Source of the DNA: CAYXGE01 sp964464435
GTDB lineage: Bacteria > Pseudomonadota > Gammaproteobacteria > Burkholderiales > Methylophilaceae
Assembly: GCA_964464435.1 (NCBI GenBank)
Contig: CAYXGE010000011.1
Coordinates: 1 to 33,105 of the forward strand
Direction of reading: 5' to 3'
DNA: 33,105 bases
The translations under genes were made by a program, and so were the position numbers. Below, piece by piece: positions 1-8,239 of this stretch. The notes beneath the pieces were generated by a model. It was not told where the DNA came from, ran no database searches, and was given only the letters and a program-made list of their open reading frames with translations. Within the stretch, counting starts at the first letter, position 1. The number at the start of each line of letters is the position of its first letter.

Positions 1-286
1 TTTTGCCACCTTTGGCATGCACCGCATCCGTAACAGTTTTCCACCCGGCAATTTGCGCATCGGTATAAATACCTGGTAACGCGGGGTAGCCGTGTGCCAT
101 TGCAGAGATAGGCGTGGCTTCTGTGACAATTAGCCCAGCGCTTGCGCGTTGTTCATAATAGGTTACATTGAGTGCATGTGGTACACCGCCCTCACCCGCA
201 CGGTTTCTCGTAAGAGGTGCCATCACCATACGGTTTTTTAAAGCAATACTGCCCAGCGAAACAGGCGAAAATAAATCTTTATTCAT
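1..286 (-). CDS. Old yellow enzyme family NADH:flavin oxidoreductase (partial)
   Basis: The first 95 codons of a gene running off the left edge of the window. The product starts MNKDLFSPVSLGSIALKNRM and continues with VMAPLTRNRA, the FMN-binding start of the TIM barrel in old yellow enzymes of the NemA/alkene reductase type. These are cytosolic FMN enzymes that use NAD(P)H to reduce activated C=C bonds or nitro compounds. The ATG is preceded by GGAG at a good distance. It lies 25 bases downstream of the yceI-like gene on the same strand and is probably co-transcribed with it. The exact subfamily (NemA, XenA/B, OPR-like) cannot be fixed from the N-terminus alone. Confidence 0.85.
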   Translation of the reverse strand, partial: MNKDLFSPVSLGSIALKNRMVMAPLTRNRAGEGGVPHALNVTYYEQRASAGLIVTEATPISAMAHGYPALPGIYTDAQIAGWKTVTDAVHAKGGK

Positions 287-311
287 GCATTTCTCCAAAT
301 ATTATTTGTGA

Positions 312-887
312 TTATTTTGCTTTGATACCTTCAATCAACAAGGTCACTTCTATTTCGTTGCCAATGGGGCCATCTGGTTTCGCACCCCATGGCAAGCCAA
401 AATCTGAGGCTTTAAGCACAGTATGGGCTTCAAAGCCTGAACGTTGACCGCCCCAAGGGTCTGGACCAAACCCTAATACTTTAAACGGAATCGTTAATTC
501 TTTAGTAACCCCGTGCAAAGTAAAAAGCCCTGTCATCATGCCTTCATTGGCATTTTTTGCCACCACTTTTTTGCTCACAAAAGTAATCTCTGAGTATTTT
601 TCTGCATCTAAATACTCATCTTTTTTAATATGCTCATCACGCTTAGCTAACCCCGTATTAATGCTGAGCAAATTGATTTTAGCATTGACACTTGAGTTCT
701 CAAGATGTTCTTTATCAATATTAATCACACCAGTGATATCGTTAAGGCTACCCGATGTTTTTGCCACCACATGGCGAATTGTGAAGTTTGCAAAACTATG
801 TTTGGTGTCAATGTTGTAGGTTTCCGTTGCGGCAAAAGCTGAAGTAGCTAAGACCATAAGCGATAGTGCATAAAGCGTTGTTTTCAT
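312..887 (-). CDS. YceI family periplasmic protein
   Basis: 191 residues. An N-terminal signal peptide (about residues 1-19, ending TSAFA) is followed by one YceI domain: a lipocalin-like beta barrel that binds polyisoprenoid or other amphiphilic ligands in known structures. Family features seen are the opening YNIDTKHSFANFTIRH, the central LHGVTKELTIPF, and the DPWGGQRSGFEA segment. Length matches the family (about 190). AAGGAA lies 5 bases before the ATG. It is the promoter-proximal gene of a likely two-gene unit with the downstream old yellow enzyme. Exact ligand unknown; some homologues are base- or stress-induced. Confidence 0.9.
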   Translation of the reverse strand: MKTTLYALSLMVLATSAFAATETYNIDTKHSFANFTIRHVVAKTSGSLNDITGVINIDKEHLENSSVNAKINLLSINTGLAKRDEHIKKDEYLDAEKYSEITFVSKKVVAKNANEGMMTGLFTLHGVTKELTIPFKVLGFGPDPWGGQRSGFEAHTVLKASDFGLPWGAKPDGPIGNEIEVTLLIEGIKAK

Positions 888-916
888 GCGTTTCCTTTCA
901 AGTGTGATGAGTGTAT

Positions 917-1612
917 TTATATTGGTAAATCAAACCATAGTAGTTCTGACTCATGCAGAGCATCAATGGCTAGAAGTTGTTGTTGTGTGATTTTGGCAGC
1001 ATCACCCGTTTTTAGTTTCTGTGTATTGAGCATAATTTCACCTGATACCACATGTAAATAAGCACAACGGTCTTGTTCAACATGCAATGTTGCTCGGTTA
1101 CCTTGGCTTAGCATGTTTGCATAAAGATTAACGTCTTGATGAATTTTTAAGCTCTTGCTGTTATGCGGTGAGGCAATTAAACACCACTGATTTTGCTTTT
1201 GCTCGCTTGAAAAATGTTGTTCTTCATAACTTGGTGGCAAGCCTTTTTGATTTGGATAAATCCAAATTTGGAGTAAATGCACCGCTTGTGTATCAGAAGC
1301 ATTCATCTCGCTATGCATAACACCTGTGCCCGCTGTCATACGTTGCACATCGCCTGCAGCAATTACCGAGGTGTTTCCCATGCTATCTTGATGCCTTAAC
1401 TCGCCTGACAGCATGTAGGTAATGATTTCCATATCTTCATGCCCATGCATACCAAAGCCCATGCCTGCAGCAACTATATCTTCATTAATAACGCGCAACA
1501 CAGAAAAATTGACATGCGCCCTGTCAATATAATTGGCAAACGAAAACGAATGGTAGCTCTCAAGCCAGCCATGTTGTGCATAACCTCTCGCTTCTGACAA
1601 TCTAATTTCCAA
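917..1612 (-). CDS. Pirin family protein (YhaK/YhhW type bicupin)
   Basis: 231 residues, a bicupin. The metal site typical of pirins is present: His56 and His58 in GMHGHEDME, His100 and Glu102 in GVMHSEMN. Some bacterial pirins have quercetin 2,3-dioxygenase activity, but the physiological substrate is generally unknown. The start is a TTG: in the same frame upstream there is a stop only five codons away and no ATG, and the start MEIRLSEARG aligns with the conserved N-terminus of pirins. It diverges from a YhaJ-like LysR gene, the same pairing as yhaK/yhaJ in E. coli, so regulation by that LysR protein is likely. Confidence 0.88.
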   Translation of the reverse strand: MEIRLSEARGYAQHGWLESYHSFSFANYIDRAHVNFSVLRVINEDIVAAGMGFGMHGHEDMEIITYMLSGELRHQDSMGNTSVIAAGDVQRMTAGTGVMHSEMNASDTQAVHLLQIWIYPNQKGLPPSYEEQHFSSEQKQNQWCLIASPHNSKSLKIHQDVNLYANMLSQGNRATLHVEQDRCAYLHVVSGEIMLNTQKLKTGDAAKITQQQLLAIDALHESELLWFDLPI

Positions 1613-1625
1613 TTTATTAGCCTTT

Positions 1626-1707
1626 TATTCAGTTAAGTTGAATAATATATGCCATAATAATTCTTGATAGTAAATAAAAATAGCGAATAATTCTGCTTAA
1701 ATTATTC
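1626..1707. promoter_or_regulatory. Divergent pirin/LysR control region with two inverted repeats
   Basis: The 116-base intergenic region holds two perfect inverted repeats: TATTCA-7-TGAATA (1626-1644) and GAATAATT-7-AATTATTC (1685-1707). The outer right half of the first (TTGAATAAT, 1638-1646) is itself the inverse of ATTATTCAA at 1701-1709. Their centres are about 61 bases apart, close to six helical turns. This fits binding by a dimer-of-dimers LysR protein; actual binding is inference. Confidence 0.5.
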
Positions 1708-1728
1708 AATTTTTTTGATTGATTTTTC

Positions 1729-2658
1729 ATGACCACACAACTGACCATAGATGCCATTGAAGTGCTAGATGCCATTGCGCAAAAAGGTAGCTTTGCCGCC
1801 GCCGCAAATGCGCTGTATCGAGTGCCTTCTGCTATTACTTATACGGTAAGAAAACTAGAAGAGGATTTAGGCGTATTGCTATTTGACCGCAGCGGGCACC
1901 GCGCTACACTAACTCCTGCTGGGTTAGAGCTACTGAATGAAGGCAGACGTTTGCTAGATGCAGCACATGCGCTAGAGTCGAGGGTCAAACGTATTGCTAC
2001 TGGGGTAGAAACGCATATCAATATCGCGGTGAGTGATATATTTGATATCAAAGTCGTCTATCAAGTATTAGTTGACTTTTATGCGCAAGATTTCGGTACA
2101 CGTATTAAATTGATGCGTGAAGTATATGGAGGATGTTGGGATGCGTTGACAACAGGTCGTGCAGATATTTCAATTGGTGCACCGGGTGACGGCCCTGCGG
2201 GTGGAGGTTATGCATTAAAGAAATTGGGGGAGCTAGAGTTCGTGTTTGCCGTATCACCGCATCATCCATTAGCGCTCATGCCACAACCGCTTAGTAGCCA
2301 AGACATTATTCAATATCGTGCTATTGCCGCCGCAGACAGCTCAAGACATTTAGCGCCTCGCACATCGGGAATTTTAACTGGCCAAGATGTACTCACTGTG
2401 CCTGATATGACTGCCAAGCTTGAAGCACAGGTAACAGGGTTAGGTGTTGGCTTTTTACCTAAACAGTTAGCTCAACAATATGAGCAGCGTGGCAAACTGA
2501 AAATCATGCAAGTATCAGAACCTAAATATCACGCGCCGACCTATTTGGCATGGCGTAATGACGAACAAGCGCATTTTGGCAAAGCGCAACAATGGATGAT
2601 TAACGCCTTAGAAAAACTGACTGTGGCGCAACTATCGCTGGAATATCCTGAATGGTAG
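1729..2658 (+). CDS. LysR family transcriptional regulator, YhaJ-like
   Basis: 309 residues. The N-terminal winged helix-turn-helix (about residues 5-65) contains GSFAAAANALYRVPSAITYT followed by a KLEEDLGVLLFDRSGHR stretch, very close to my recollection of E. coli YhaJ; the LysR effector-binding domain fills residues about 90-300. YhaJ is a one-component activator that responds to aromatic or nitroaromatic compounds. The gene diverges from pirin, repeating the yhaJ-yhaK arrangement. The adjacent old yellow enzyme and pirin would suit a response to electrophilic aromatics, but that is inference. A small membrane-protein gene starts 40 bases downstream. Confidence 0.88.
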   Translation: MTTQLTIDAIEVLDAIAQKGSFAAAANALYRVPSAITYTVRKLEEDLGVLLFDRSGHRATLTPAGLELLNEGRRLLDAAHALESRVKRIATGVETHINIAVSDIFDIKVVYQVLVDFYAQDFGTRIKLMREVYGGCWDALTTGRADISIGAPGDGPAGGGYALKKLGELEFVFAVSPHHPLALMPQPLSSQDIIQYRAIAAADSSRHLAPRTSGILTGQDVLTVPDMTAKLEAQVTGLGVGFLPKQLAQQYEQRGKLKIMQVSEPKYHAPTYLAWRNDEQAHFGKAQQWMINALEKLTVAQLSLEYPEW

Positions 2659-2698
2659 TGACAAAATACTAAAATCAATTACAAAAGAAAGCTGTAGC

Positions 2699-2886
2699 AT
2701 GACTCAAGAACATATTCCACAAGAAATGACCAAAATCAGCCAAGCGGTTATTAAAAGTATGCGTTGGCTTGACGGTTTTGCCCATATCATCATTGGGCTC
2801 TCTTTGGCGATTGCGGTGTTGATGTTTACTCTTTTGTTTTTTCAAGACGTTAAACAAGCGGCTTATGAACATAACCTAGTGCATGG
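2699..2886 (+). CDS. Small membrane protein, possibly PsiE family (cut by assembly gap)
   Basis: The first 62 codons are visible, then an N run begins. The sequence has a polar start (residues 1-20) and one clear hydrophobic helix (about residues 30-50, IIIGLSLAIAVLMFTLLFF), followed by a helix ending in HNLVHG. The short cytoplasmic N-terminus, first helix and LVHG-like turn resemble phosphate-starvation-inducible PsiE family proteins, but half the protein is missing so this is tentative. An uninterrupted frame through the 100 N is meaningless because the gap length is arbitrary; the true C-terminus is unknown. Confidence 0.45.
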
Positions 2887-2986
2887 NNNNNNNNNNNNNN
2901 NNNNNNNNNNNNNNNNNNNNNNNNNNNNNNNNNNNNNNNNNNNNNNNNNNNNNNNNNNNNNNNNNNNNNNNNNNNNNNNNNNNNNN
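2887..2986. other. Assembly gap 1 (100 N)
   Basis: Exactly 100 N, the conventional placeholder for a gap of unknown size. It removes the end of the small membrane protein gene. The 42 bases between the gap and the nnrD start hold only short stop-terminated frames. Confidence 0.97.
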
Positions 2987-3028
2987 AAGCGTTTTAACGT
3001 TTAAGTCCAAATGATTAAAAATAATTAG

Positions 3029-3886
3029 ATGATTAATATTCAGGCTAAAGCATTAGCTATTCATTTACCCAAACGTTTACCTGAAAGCCACAAAGGCTCG
3101 TTTGGTAATGTTGCGATTATTGGCGGTGATACTGGCATGGTGGGTGCCGCCCTACTTGCTGCGCGTGCTGCTTTGTATTTGGGTGCAGGGCGCATCTACG
3201 TCAGTTTTTTAGCTGAAAATGCCCCAAGTGTTGATAGCATACATCCAGAAATCATGTGCCGCTCTATACATGCCTTGTCATCAATTACAGTAGATGCCTT
3301 AGTGATAGGCCCTGGGCTTGGTAACAGCAATTTTGCCTTGCAACTACTAAGCCAATGGCTACAAACTAAACTTACCTTGGTGCTAGATGCCGATGCTTTG
3401 AATCTAATAGCGCAGCACCAAGCGTTGCAAATAGATGTTCAAAACAGAGATGCTATCACAGTGATGACGCCACACCCAGCTGAAGCTGCCCGTTTATTAG
3501 GCAGTAGCACTGAAGTTGTTCAGGCCGACCGTGAGCAAGCATGCTTAAATATTGCCAAACAATTTAATTGTATAGCCTTATTAAAAGGTAACAATACTTT
3601 ATGTGCATCGCACAACGGTGATATTGTAATCAACCATACTGGCAACGTAGGTCTTGCTTCAGGCGGCACTGGCGATGTGCTAAGCGGAGTAATTGGCGCA
3701 TTATTAGCACAGAAACTTTCTGCCTTTGAGGCTGCCCAATTAGGTGTATATTTGCACGGATTAGCAGCGGATAAGCTCGTTGAACGCGGCATTGGCCCAG
3801 CAGGCTTAACCGCCTCAGAACTGATTCCTGAAATTCGCTATCAATTTAACCAACTTTACAGAACATATCATGCATCCAATCATTGA
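3029..3886 (+). CDS. nnrD: ADP-dependent NAD(P)H-hydrate dehydratase
   Basis: 285 residues. A ribokinase-fold NnrD/YjeF C-terminal domain that repairs damaged (6S)-NAD(P)H hydrates in the cytosol using ADP. Motifs seen: GSFGNVAIIGGDTGMVGAA near the N-terminus, VIGPGLGNS, VLDADALN, VMTPHPAEAARLLG, and the catalytic/nucleotide motif GGTGDVLSG at residues 212-220 with Asp216. The NnrE epimerase domain fused to it in many bacteria is absent, so the epimerase must be encoded elsewhere or be missing. It is the first visible gene of a five-gene operon; its last 17 bases overlap the MoxR gene start. Confidence 0.92.
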   Translation: MINIQAKALAIHLPKRLPESHKGSFGNVAIIGGDTGMVGAALLAARAALYLGAGRIYVSFLAENAPSVDSIHPEIMCRSIHALSSITVDALVIGPGLGNSNFALQLLSQWLQTKLTLVLDADALNLIAQHQALQIDVQNRDAITVMTPHPAEAARLLGSSTEVVQADREQACLNIAKQFNCIALLKGNNTLCASHNGDIVINHTGNVGLASGGTGDVLSGVIGALLAQKLSAFEAAQLGVYLHGLAADKLVERGIGPAGLTASELIPEIRYQFNQLYRTYHASNH

Positions 3887-4781
3887 CCCAATTATTAAAG
3901 CTACTCAGCAAATTATTTTAGGAAAAGAGCCACAAATTCGGCTCGCCTTGGCCTGCATTTTAGCAAAAGGTCATTTACTGATTGAAGACTTGCCTGGCAT
4001 GGGTAAAACCACCTTAGCACACGCATTGGCACAAGTGCTGGGCCTACAATTTAACCGCGTGCAATTTACCAGTGATTTATTACCGGGCGATGTGCTTGGC
4101 GTTTCAGTGTATGACCGTAACACCGCCTCATTTAAGTTTCATGCAGGGCCTGTGTTTACCAATGTGTTATTAGCCGATGAAATTAACCGCGCCACCCCCA
4201 AAACGCAAAGCGCCTTGTTAGAGGTGATGGAAGAAGGGCAAGTCACACTAGAAGGAGAAACACGCACACTCCCGCAACCCTTTTTTGTCATTGCCACGCA
4301 AAACCCAACACAGCATATTGGCACCTACCCTTTACCAGAGTCACAGCTAGACCGTTTTTTGATGCGTATCCATTTAGGCTATCCAGATGCCCAATCAGAG
4401 CGTGAGCTCCTTAAAAATAACGGCGGTCGTTCAATCAGCAAGCAATTGGCGGCGAGTATTGATGCCAACACCTTACTTAAATTACAAGCTGAGGTGAATC
4501 AAATTCACGTTTCAGAGGCGGTGTTAGATTACGTGCAAGGTTTACTCAGTTTTAGCCGCAATCATGCGCATGCTGTTGCAGGTCTTTCGCCACGCGCTGG
4601 CTTGGCACTTAAGCAATGTGCACAAGCATGGGCCATGATGGATGGACGCGACTTTGTGATACCTGAAGACGTGCAGGCGGTATTCAGAAGTGTGGCTGAA
4701 CATCGCCTACAAAAAGCCAGCGGGGCGGAAGGCGCTAAAGATTTGGTCGGCCATATTGTTCAATCAGTAACCGTGAATTAG
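3870..4781 (+). CDS. MoxR family AAA+ ATPase
   Basis: 303 residues. Walker A LPGMGKTT (residues 41-48), Walker B VLLADE (99-104), sensor-1 Asn in ATQNPT (about 145) and the LDRF arginine motif (160-163) mark an AAA_3 MoxR ATPase; a lid domain follows. MoxR proteins act as chaperone-like ATPases, typically encoded with DUF58 and transglutaminase or von Willebrand proteins, as here. It overlaps nnrD by 17 bases and is followed 11 bases later by the DUF58 gene, so translation is probably coupled. No von Willebrand (BatA/B) gene accompanies it in the window. Confidence 0.93.
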   Translation: MHPIIDPIIKATQQIILGKEPQIRLALACILAKGHLLIEDLPGMGKTTLAHALAQVLGLQFNRVQFTSDLLPGDVLGVSVYDRNTASFKFHAGPVFTNVLLADEINRATPKTQSALLEVMEEGQVTLEGETRTLPQPFFVIATQNPTQHIGTYPLPESQLDRFLMRIHLGYPDAQSERELLKNNGGRSISKQLAASIDANTLLKLQAEVNQIHVSEAVLDYVQGLLSFSRNHAHAVAGLSPRAGLALKQCAQAWAMMDGRDFVIPEDVQAVFRSVAEHRLQKASGAEGAKDLVGHIVQSVTVN

Positions 4782-4792
4782 CCATTTGCCAT

Positions 4793-5746
4793 ATGGCAAG
4801 TTCAAACCTTTTCAAATCATGGCAAAACTTGCTGCGTGTAGCGCAAGTTGAAACTGGTATTGCCACCCTAGGCACCCGCTTTATTTATATCTTACCCACA
4901 CGCTATGGCTGGTTATACGCGTTAGTGCTCATTGCCATGCTCGCTGGCTCAATTAACTACAGCCTAAGTTTGGGCTTTGTACTTACTTTTTTACTTACAG
5001 GCTTGGGCATGATGACCATGCTACATACTTGGCGCAATTTAGCCCATTTGCAAATTGTGTATAGACAAGTTAGCCCTGTGTTTGCTGGTGAACTTGCACA
5101 ATTTGAGCTGCAATTCATAGAAACCAAACAAAAGCCTCGCTATGCAATTTGTGCGCAATTTGAAGGCATGCCTGAGACCTATACTGACATTGCCGCAAAT
5201 GCCACAGCCACGTTCTCAATTGCCTTAAACACACAGCAACGTGGCTGGCTAAAAGCACCTCGCGTGCGTTTACATACCGAGTTTCCTTTAAGTTTGTTTC
5301 ATGTGTGGGCTTATGCCAACTTAAACATGCAATGCTTGGTGTACCCGCACCCAAGCTTAAACACCATGCCACTGCCTTATGCCGCTAATGAAGGCGAGCA
5401 AGGCCAGCATGAACATGTGCAAGGTGATGATGATTTTGCAGGCCACCGTGCCTACCAATTTGGTGATTCACCCAGACGCATCGACTGGAAAGCCTCATCA
5501 CGTGAGCAAGGCATGCTCACCAAGCAATTTGAAGGTGAAGCTAACCGCGCCATTTGGCTAGACTGGCAAAACACGCAAGGCCAAGATGTTGAAAAACGCA
5601 TTAGCCAACTCACGCGCTGGGTGCTGGATGCCCATGGCAAACAACTGAGTTACGGTCTTCGTTGCCCGCAGCTAGAAATATCGCCCAATCAGGGTCAAGC
5701 GCATTATTTAGCTTGTCTTAAAGCACTTGCTTTGGCTAAGTTCTAA
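4793..5746 (+). CDS. DUF58 domain protein
   Basis: 317 residues. Two transmembrane helices (about residues 38-57 and 60-80) precede a soluble part carrying the conserved DUF58 block at residues about 211-250, including DDFAGHRAYQFGD, SPRRIDWKASSRE and the following KQFEGE. DUF58 proteins resemble a von Willebrand fold lacking part of the metal site and are partners of MoxR ATPases; the molecular role is unresolved. It sits between the MoxR ATPase and the TgpA-like protein, the standard order. Confidence 0.9.
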   Translation: MASSNLFKSWQNLLRVAQVETGIATLGTRFIYILPTRYGWLYALVLIAMLAGSINYSLSLGFVLTFLLTGLGMMTMLHTWRNLAHLQIVYRQVSPVFAGELAQFELQFIETKQKPRYAICAQFEGMPETYTDIAANATATFSIALNTQQRGWLKAPRVRLHTEFPLSLFHVWAYANLNMQCLVYPHPSLNTMPLPYAANEGEQGQHEHVQGDDDFAGHRAYQFGDSPRRIDWKASSREQGMLTKQFEGEANRAIWLDWQNTQGQDVEKRISQLTRWVLDAHGKQLSYGLRCPQLEISPNQGQAHYLACLKALALAKF

Positions 5747-5747
5747 T

Positions 5748-7697
5748 ATGCAAGCCATGCACATTCAACATTTACGTTGGTTATTGCTGGCAATGCTTTC
5801 AGCCATAGTGCCGCATTTTCATCACCTTGCCATTTGGGTGTCGCTCTTTATTATTGGCTTTGGCGTTTGGCGATACTTAATTGAACAGCAACAACGCACC
5901 ATGCCTAAGCTAATCGTACTGTTGCCAATGACCATGCTCGCCGCCTTAGGCATTTTGTTTACCTACAAGGGCTTTTTTGGACGTGATGCTAGCGTGGCTT
6001 TGCTTTCTATCATGTTGGCACTCAAACTGATGGAGACCAATCAAAAGCGCGATTATGTGTTGCTCATCTTCGCTGGTTATTTTCTGACCATCACAGGCTT
6101 TTTATTCACCCAGTCTATATTGTTAGCCGCCTATATTGTTGTGCCTATTACCTTACTCACCGCCACTTTAATTCATATTAGCTACCCCAAAGGCTTGTTG
6201 CCTTGGCAATGGCCGTTACGTTATGCGTTTAAATTATTGGCGCAATCTATCCCCTTTATGCTCATTTTATTTGTGCTGTTTCCGCGCATACCGGGCCCCA
6301 TTTGGGGTATTCCGCAAGACAGCTATAGCGCGATGAGTGGGCTTAGTGACAGCATGCAACCGGGCAATATCAGCAACTTGAGTTTATCCGCCAAAATTGC
6401 CTTTAGAGCCGAATTTAAAGACCCTATCCCACCTCTCTCACAGCTCTATTGGCGTGGGCCTGTGCTTTGGCATTACGACGGCACCTCATGGGTCATGCGT
6501 AGCCAAAACCCAATGGTAGAAAAAGAAGTCGTGAGTAATCGTCAGGATCTTGTACGCTATGCCGTAACGTTAGAGCCACATAACCGCCGATGGTTGCTAA
6601 TGTTGGACATGCCACATGAACGCCCTGCCAACGCTATTGTTACCAGTGATAAACAAGTATTAAGTAAAGAGCCTATACGCACGCGTATCCGTTACGATGT
6701 CAGCTCACACCTCAATTACACCTTAGCAGAACAACTTTCATCACGTGACCGCGAGCTTGCGCTTCAACTCAATGATGATGCCAACCCACAAAGCTTTGCC
6801 TTAGCAAAACAATGGTCAACGCAAGCACCTGCGCAAATTGTAGCCAATGCGCTCAATCTATTTAAAACTGAAAACTTTGTTTACACCTTAAGCCCGCCAC
6901 TACTTGGTGCCAACCCTGTGGATGACTTTCTGTTTAATACACGCAAAGGATTTTGTGAGCACTACGCCAGTAGCTTTGTGTTTTTAATGCGCGCCGCTGG
7001 CGTGCCAGCACGCGTGGTTACAGGTTACCAAGGCGGTGAAATAAACCCAGTAGGCAATTACTTAATTGTGCGGCAATCCGATGCCCATGCATGGGCAGAG
7101 GTGTGGTTACAAGGCCGTGGCTGGGTGCGCATTGACCCCACTGCGGCAGTTTCACCCACGCGTATTGAATCAGGCATGGGTAACGTAATGCCAGAAGCCT
7201 TGCCACTGATGACGCGCAAAGAATACCCGTTTCTTAAAAAACTGTATCTCAATTGGGATGCCATGAACAACGGCTGGAATCAATATGTGTTGGGCTATAA
7301 CGAGCAAAAGCAATTAGATTTTATACGCGCACTCACAGGTAGCAACGCTGGCTTGCAAACCTTAGTGTGGCTCATGCTGGCTTGCCTTGGCGTACTGATG
7401 GCCGTGGTAGGCGTGCTATTATTTAGACACCCAAGCCGCCATGTAAGTGCAACGCAAAAGGCTTATTTGGCTTTTTTAAAGACATTAAAAGGGGTAGGTT
7501 TAGAACGCCAAGCGCATGAAGGTGCCTTAGATTTTGGTGTACGTGCCGCACAATTATTACCACGCAAGCAACATGATATTGCGCACATTACAGACCTCTA
7601 TATCGCGCTACAATATCAACACCATCATGATGAAACAGCCAAACAACGAGCCATTAAACAACTACAACAAGCCGTAAAAGACTTTACCTTAAAATGA
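5748..7697 (+). CDS. TgpA-type membrane transglutaminase (DUF3488/transglutaminase/DUF4129)
   Basis: 649 residues from the ATG one base after the DUF58 stop; an in-frame TTG at 5727 and a second ATG at 5757 are alternative starts. About five or six N-terminal membrane helices (DUF3488), a periplasmic transglutaminase core and a further helix near residue 540 with a DUF4129-like tail. The catalytic triad is intact: Cys403 in GFCEHYASSF, His447 in SDAHAWAEV, Asp463 in RIDPTAAV. Homologue TgpA is essential in Pseudomonas aeruginosa. The substrate is unknown. The stop overlaps the tadA start (ATGA). Confidence 0.92.
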   Translation: MQAMHIQHLRWLLLAMLSAIVPHFHHLAIWVSLFIIGFGVWRYLIEQQQRTMPKLIVLLPMTMLAALGILFTYKGFFGRDASVALLSIMLALKLMETNQKRDYVLLIFAGYFLTITGFLFTQSILLAAYIVVPITLLTATLIHISYPKGLLPWQWPLRYAFKLLAQSIPFMLILFVLFPRIPGPIWGIPQDSYSAMSGLSDSMQPGNISNLSLSAKIAFRAEFKDPIPPLSQLYWRGPVLWHYDGTSWVMRSQNPMVEKEVVSNRQDLVRYAVTLEPHNRRWLLMLDMPHERPANAIVTSDKQVLSKEPIRTRIRYDVSSHLNYTLAEQLSSRDRELALQLNDDANPQSFALAKQWSTQAPAQIVANALNLFKTENFVYTLSPPLLGANPVDDFLFNTRKGFCEHYASSFVFLMRAAGVPARVVTGYQGGEINPVGNYLIVRQSDAHAWAEVWLQGRGWVRIDPTAAVSPTRIESGMGNVMPEALPLMTRKEYPFLKKLYLNWDAMNNGWNQYVLGYNEQKQLDFIRALTGSNAGLQTLVWLMLACLGVLMAVVGVLLFRHPSRHVSATQKAYLAFLKTLKGVGLERQAHEGALDFGVRAAQLLPRKQHDIAHITDLYIALQYQHHHDETAKQRAIKQLQQAVKDFTLK

Positions 7698-8170
7698 CCG
7701 ACTCATTAGCAAACCACTCCCATGAAGCTTGGATGCAACAAGCACTTGCGCTAGCCGAAACAGCAGCCAATGCAGGTGAAGTGCCTGTAGGTGCTATTGT
7801 GGTAAAAGATGGTGAAATTATTGGCCGTGGCAGTAATGCCCCCATTGCCATGCACGACCCCAGCGCCCATGCTGAAATGCTTGCCCTGCGTGATGCCGCC
7901 AAATTTTTGGGTAATTATCGCTTAGTAGGCTGTACCTTATATGTCACGCTTGAGCCTTGCGCCATGTGCACTGGGGCGATACAACATGCGCGTATTGCAC
8001 AACTTGTTTACGGCGCTAGCGACCCTAAAACAGGCGCTTGTGGCAGCGTGGTGAACTTAATGCAAGAAACCAGATTAAACCATCACACCGTAGTGCTTGG
8101 TGGCATACTGGCTGAGCAATGCGGTGCAGTATTAAGTGCATTTTTTAAACAACGTAGAAACAGCAAATAA
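7694..8170 (+). CDS. tadA: tRNA-specific adenosine-34 deaminase
   Basis: 158 residues. Deaminates A34 to inosine in the tRNA-Arg(ACG) anticodon. The zinc site and catalytic Glu are present: His59 and Glu61 in AHAEMLALR, Cys89 and Cys92 in EPCAMC. Length fits the family. It starts inside the stop of the transglutaminase gene (4-base overlap), so it is translated from the same transcript, which ends at the hairpin 8195-8222. Confidence 0.95.
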   Translation: MTDSLANHSHEAWMQQALALAETAANAGEVPVGAIVVKDGEIIGRGSNAPIAMHDPSAHAEMLALRDAAKFLGNYRLVGCTLYVTLEPCAMCTGAIQHARIAQLVYGASDPKTGACGSVVNLMQETRLNHHTVVLGGILAEQCGAVLSAFFKQRRNSK

Positions 8171-8194
8171 AAGCGTGAAACATAAGACGTAAAA

Positions 8195-8222
8195 AAACCT
8201 GCGATGTTGCCAACGCAGGTTT
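8195..8222. terminator. Bidirectional intrinsic terminator
   Basis: Nine-base arms AAACCTGCG and CGCAGGTTT around a 10-base loop, flanked by an A run on the left and T-rich sequence on the right. It lies between the convergent tadA and Bax-inhibitor-1 family genes and could stop transcription from both sides. Confidence 0.85.
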
Positions 8223-8239
8223 TGTAATCTAAAAACTAA

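Noticed and set aside
2699..3004. Continuous 101-codon frame across gap 1
   Set aside because: It reads through 100 placeholder N; the true gap length is unknown, so the joined C-terminus (KRFNV) is not evidence.
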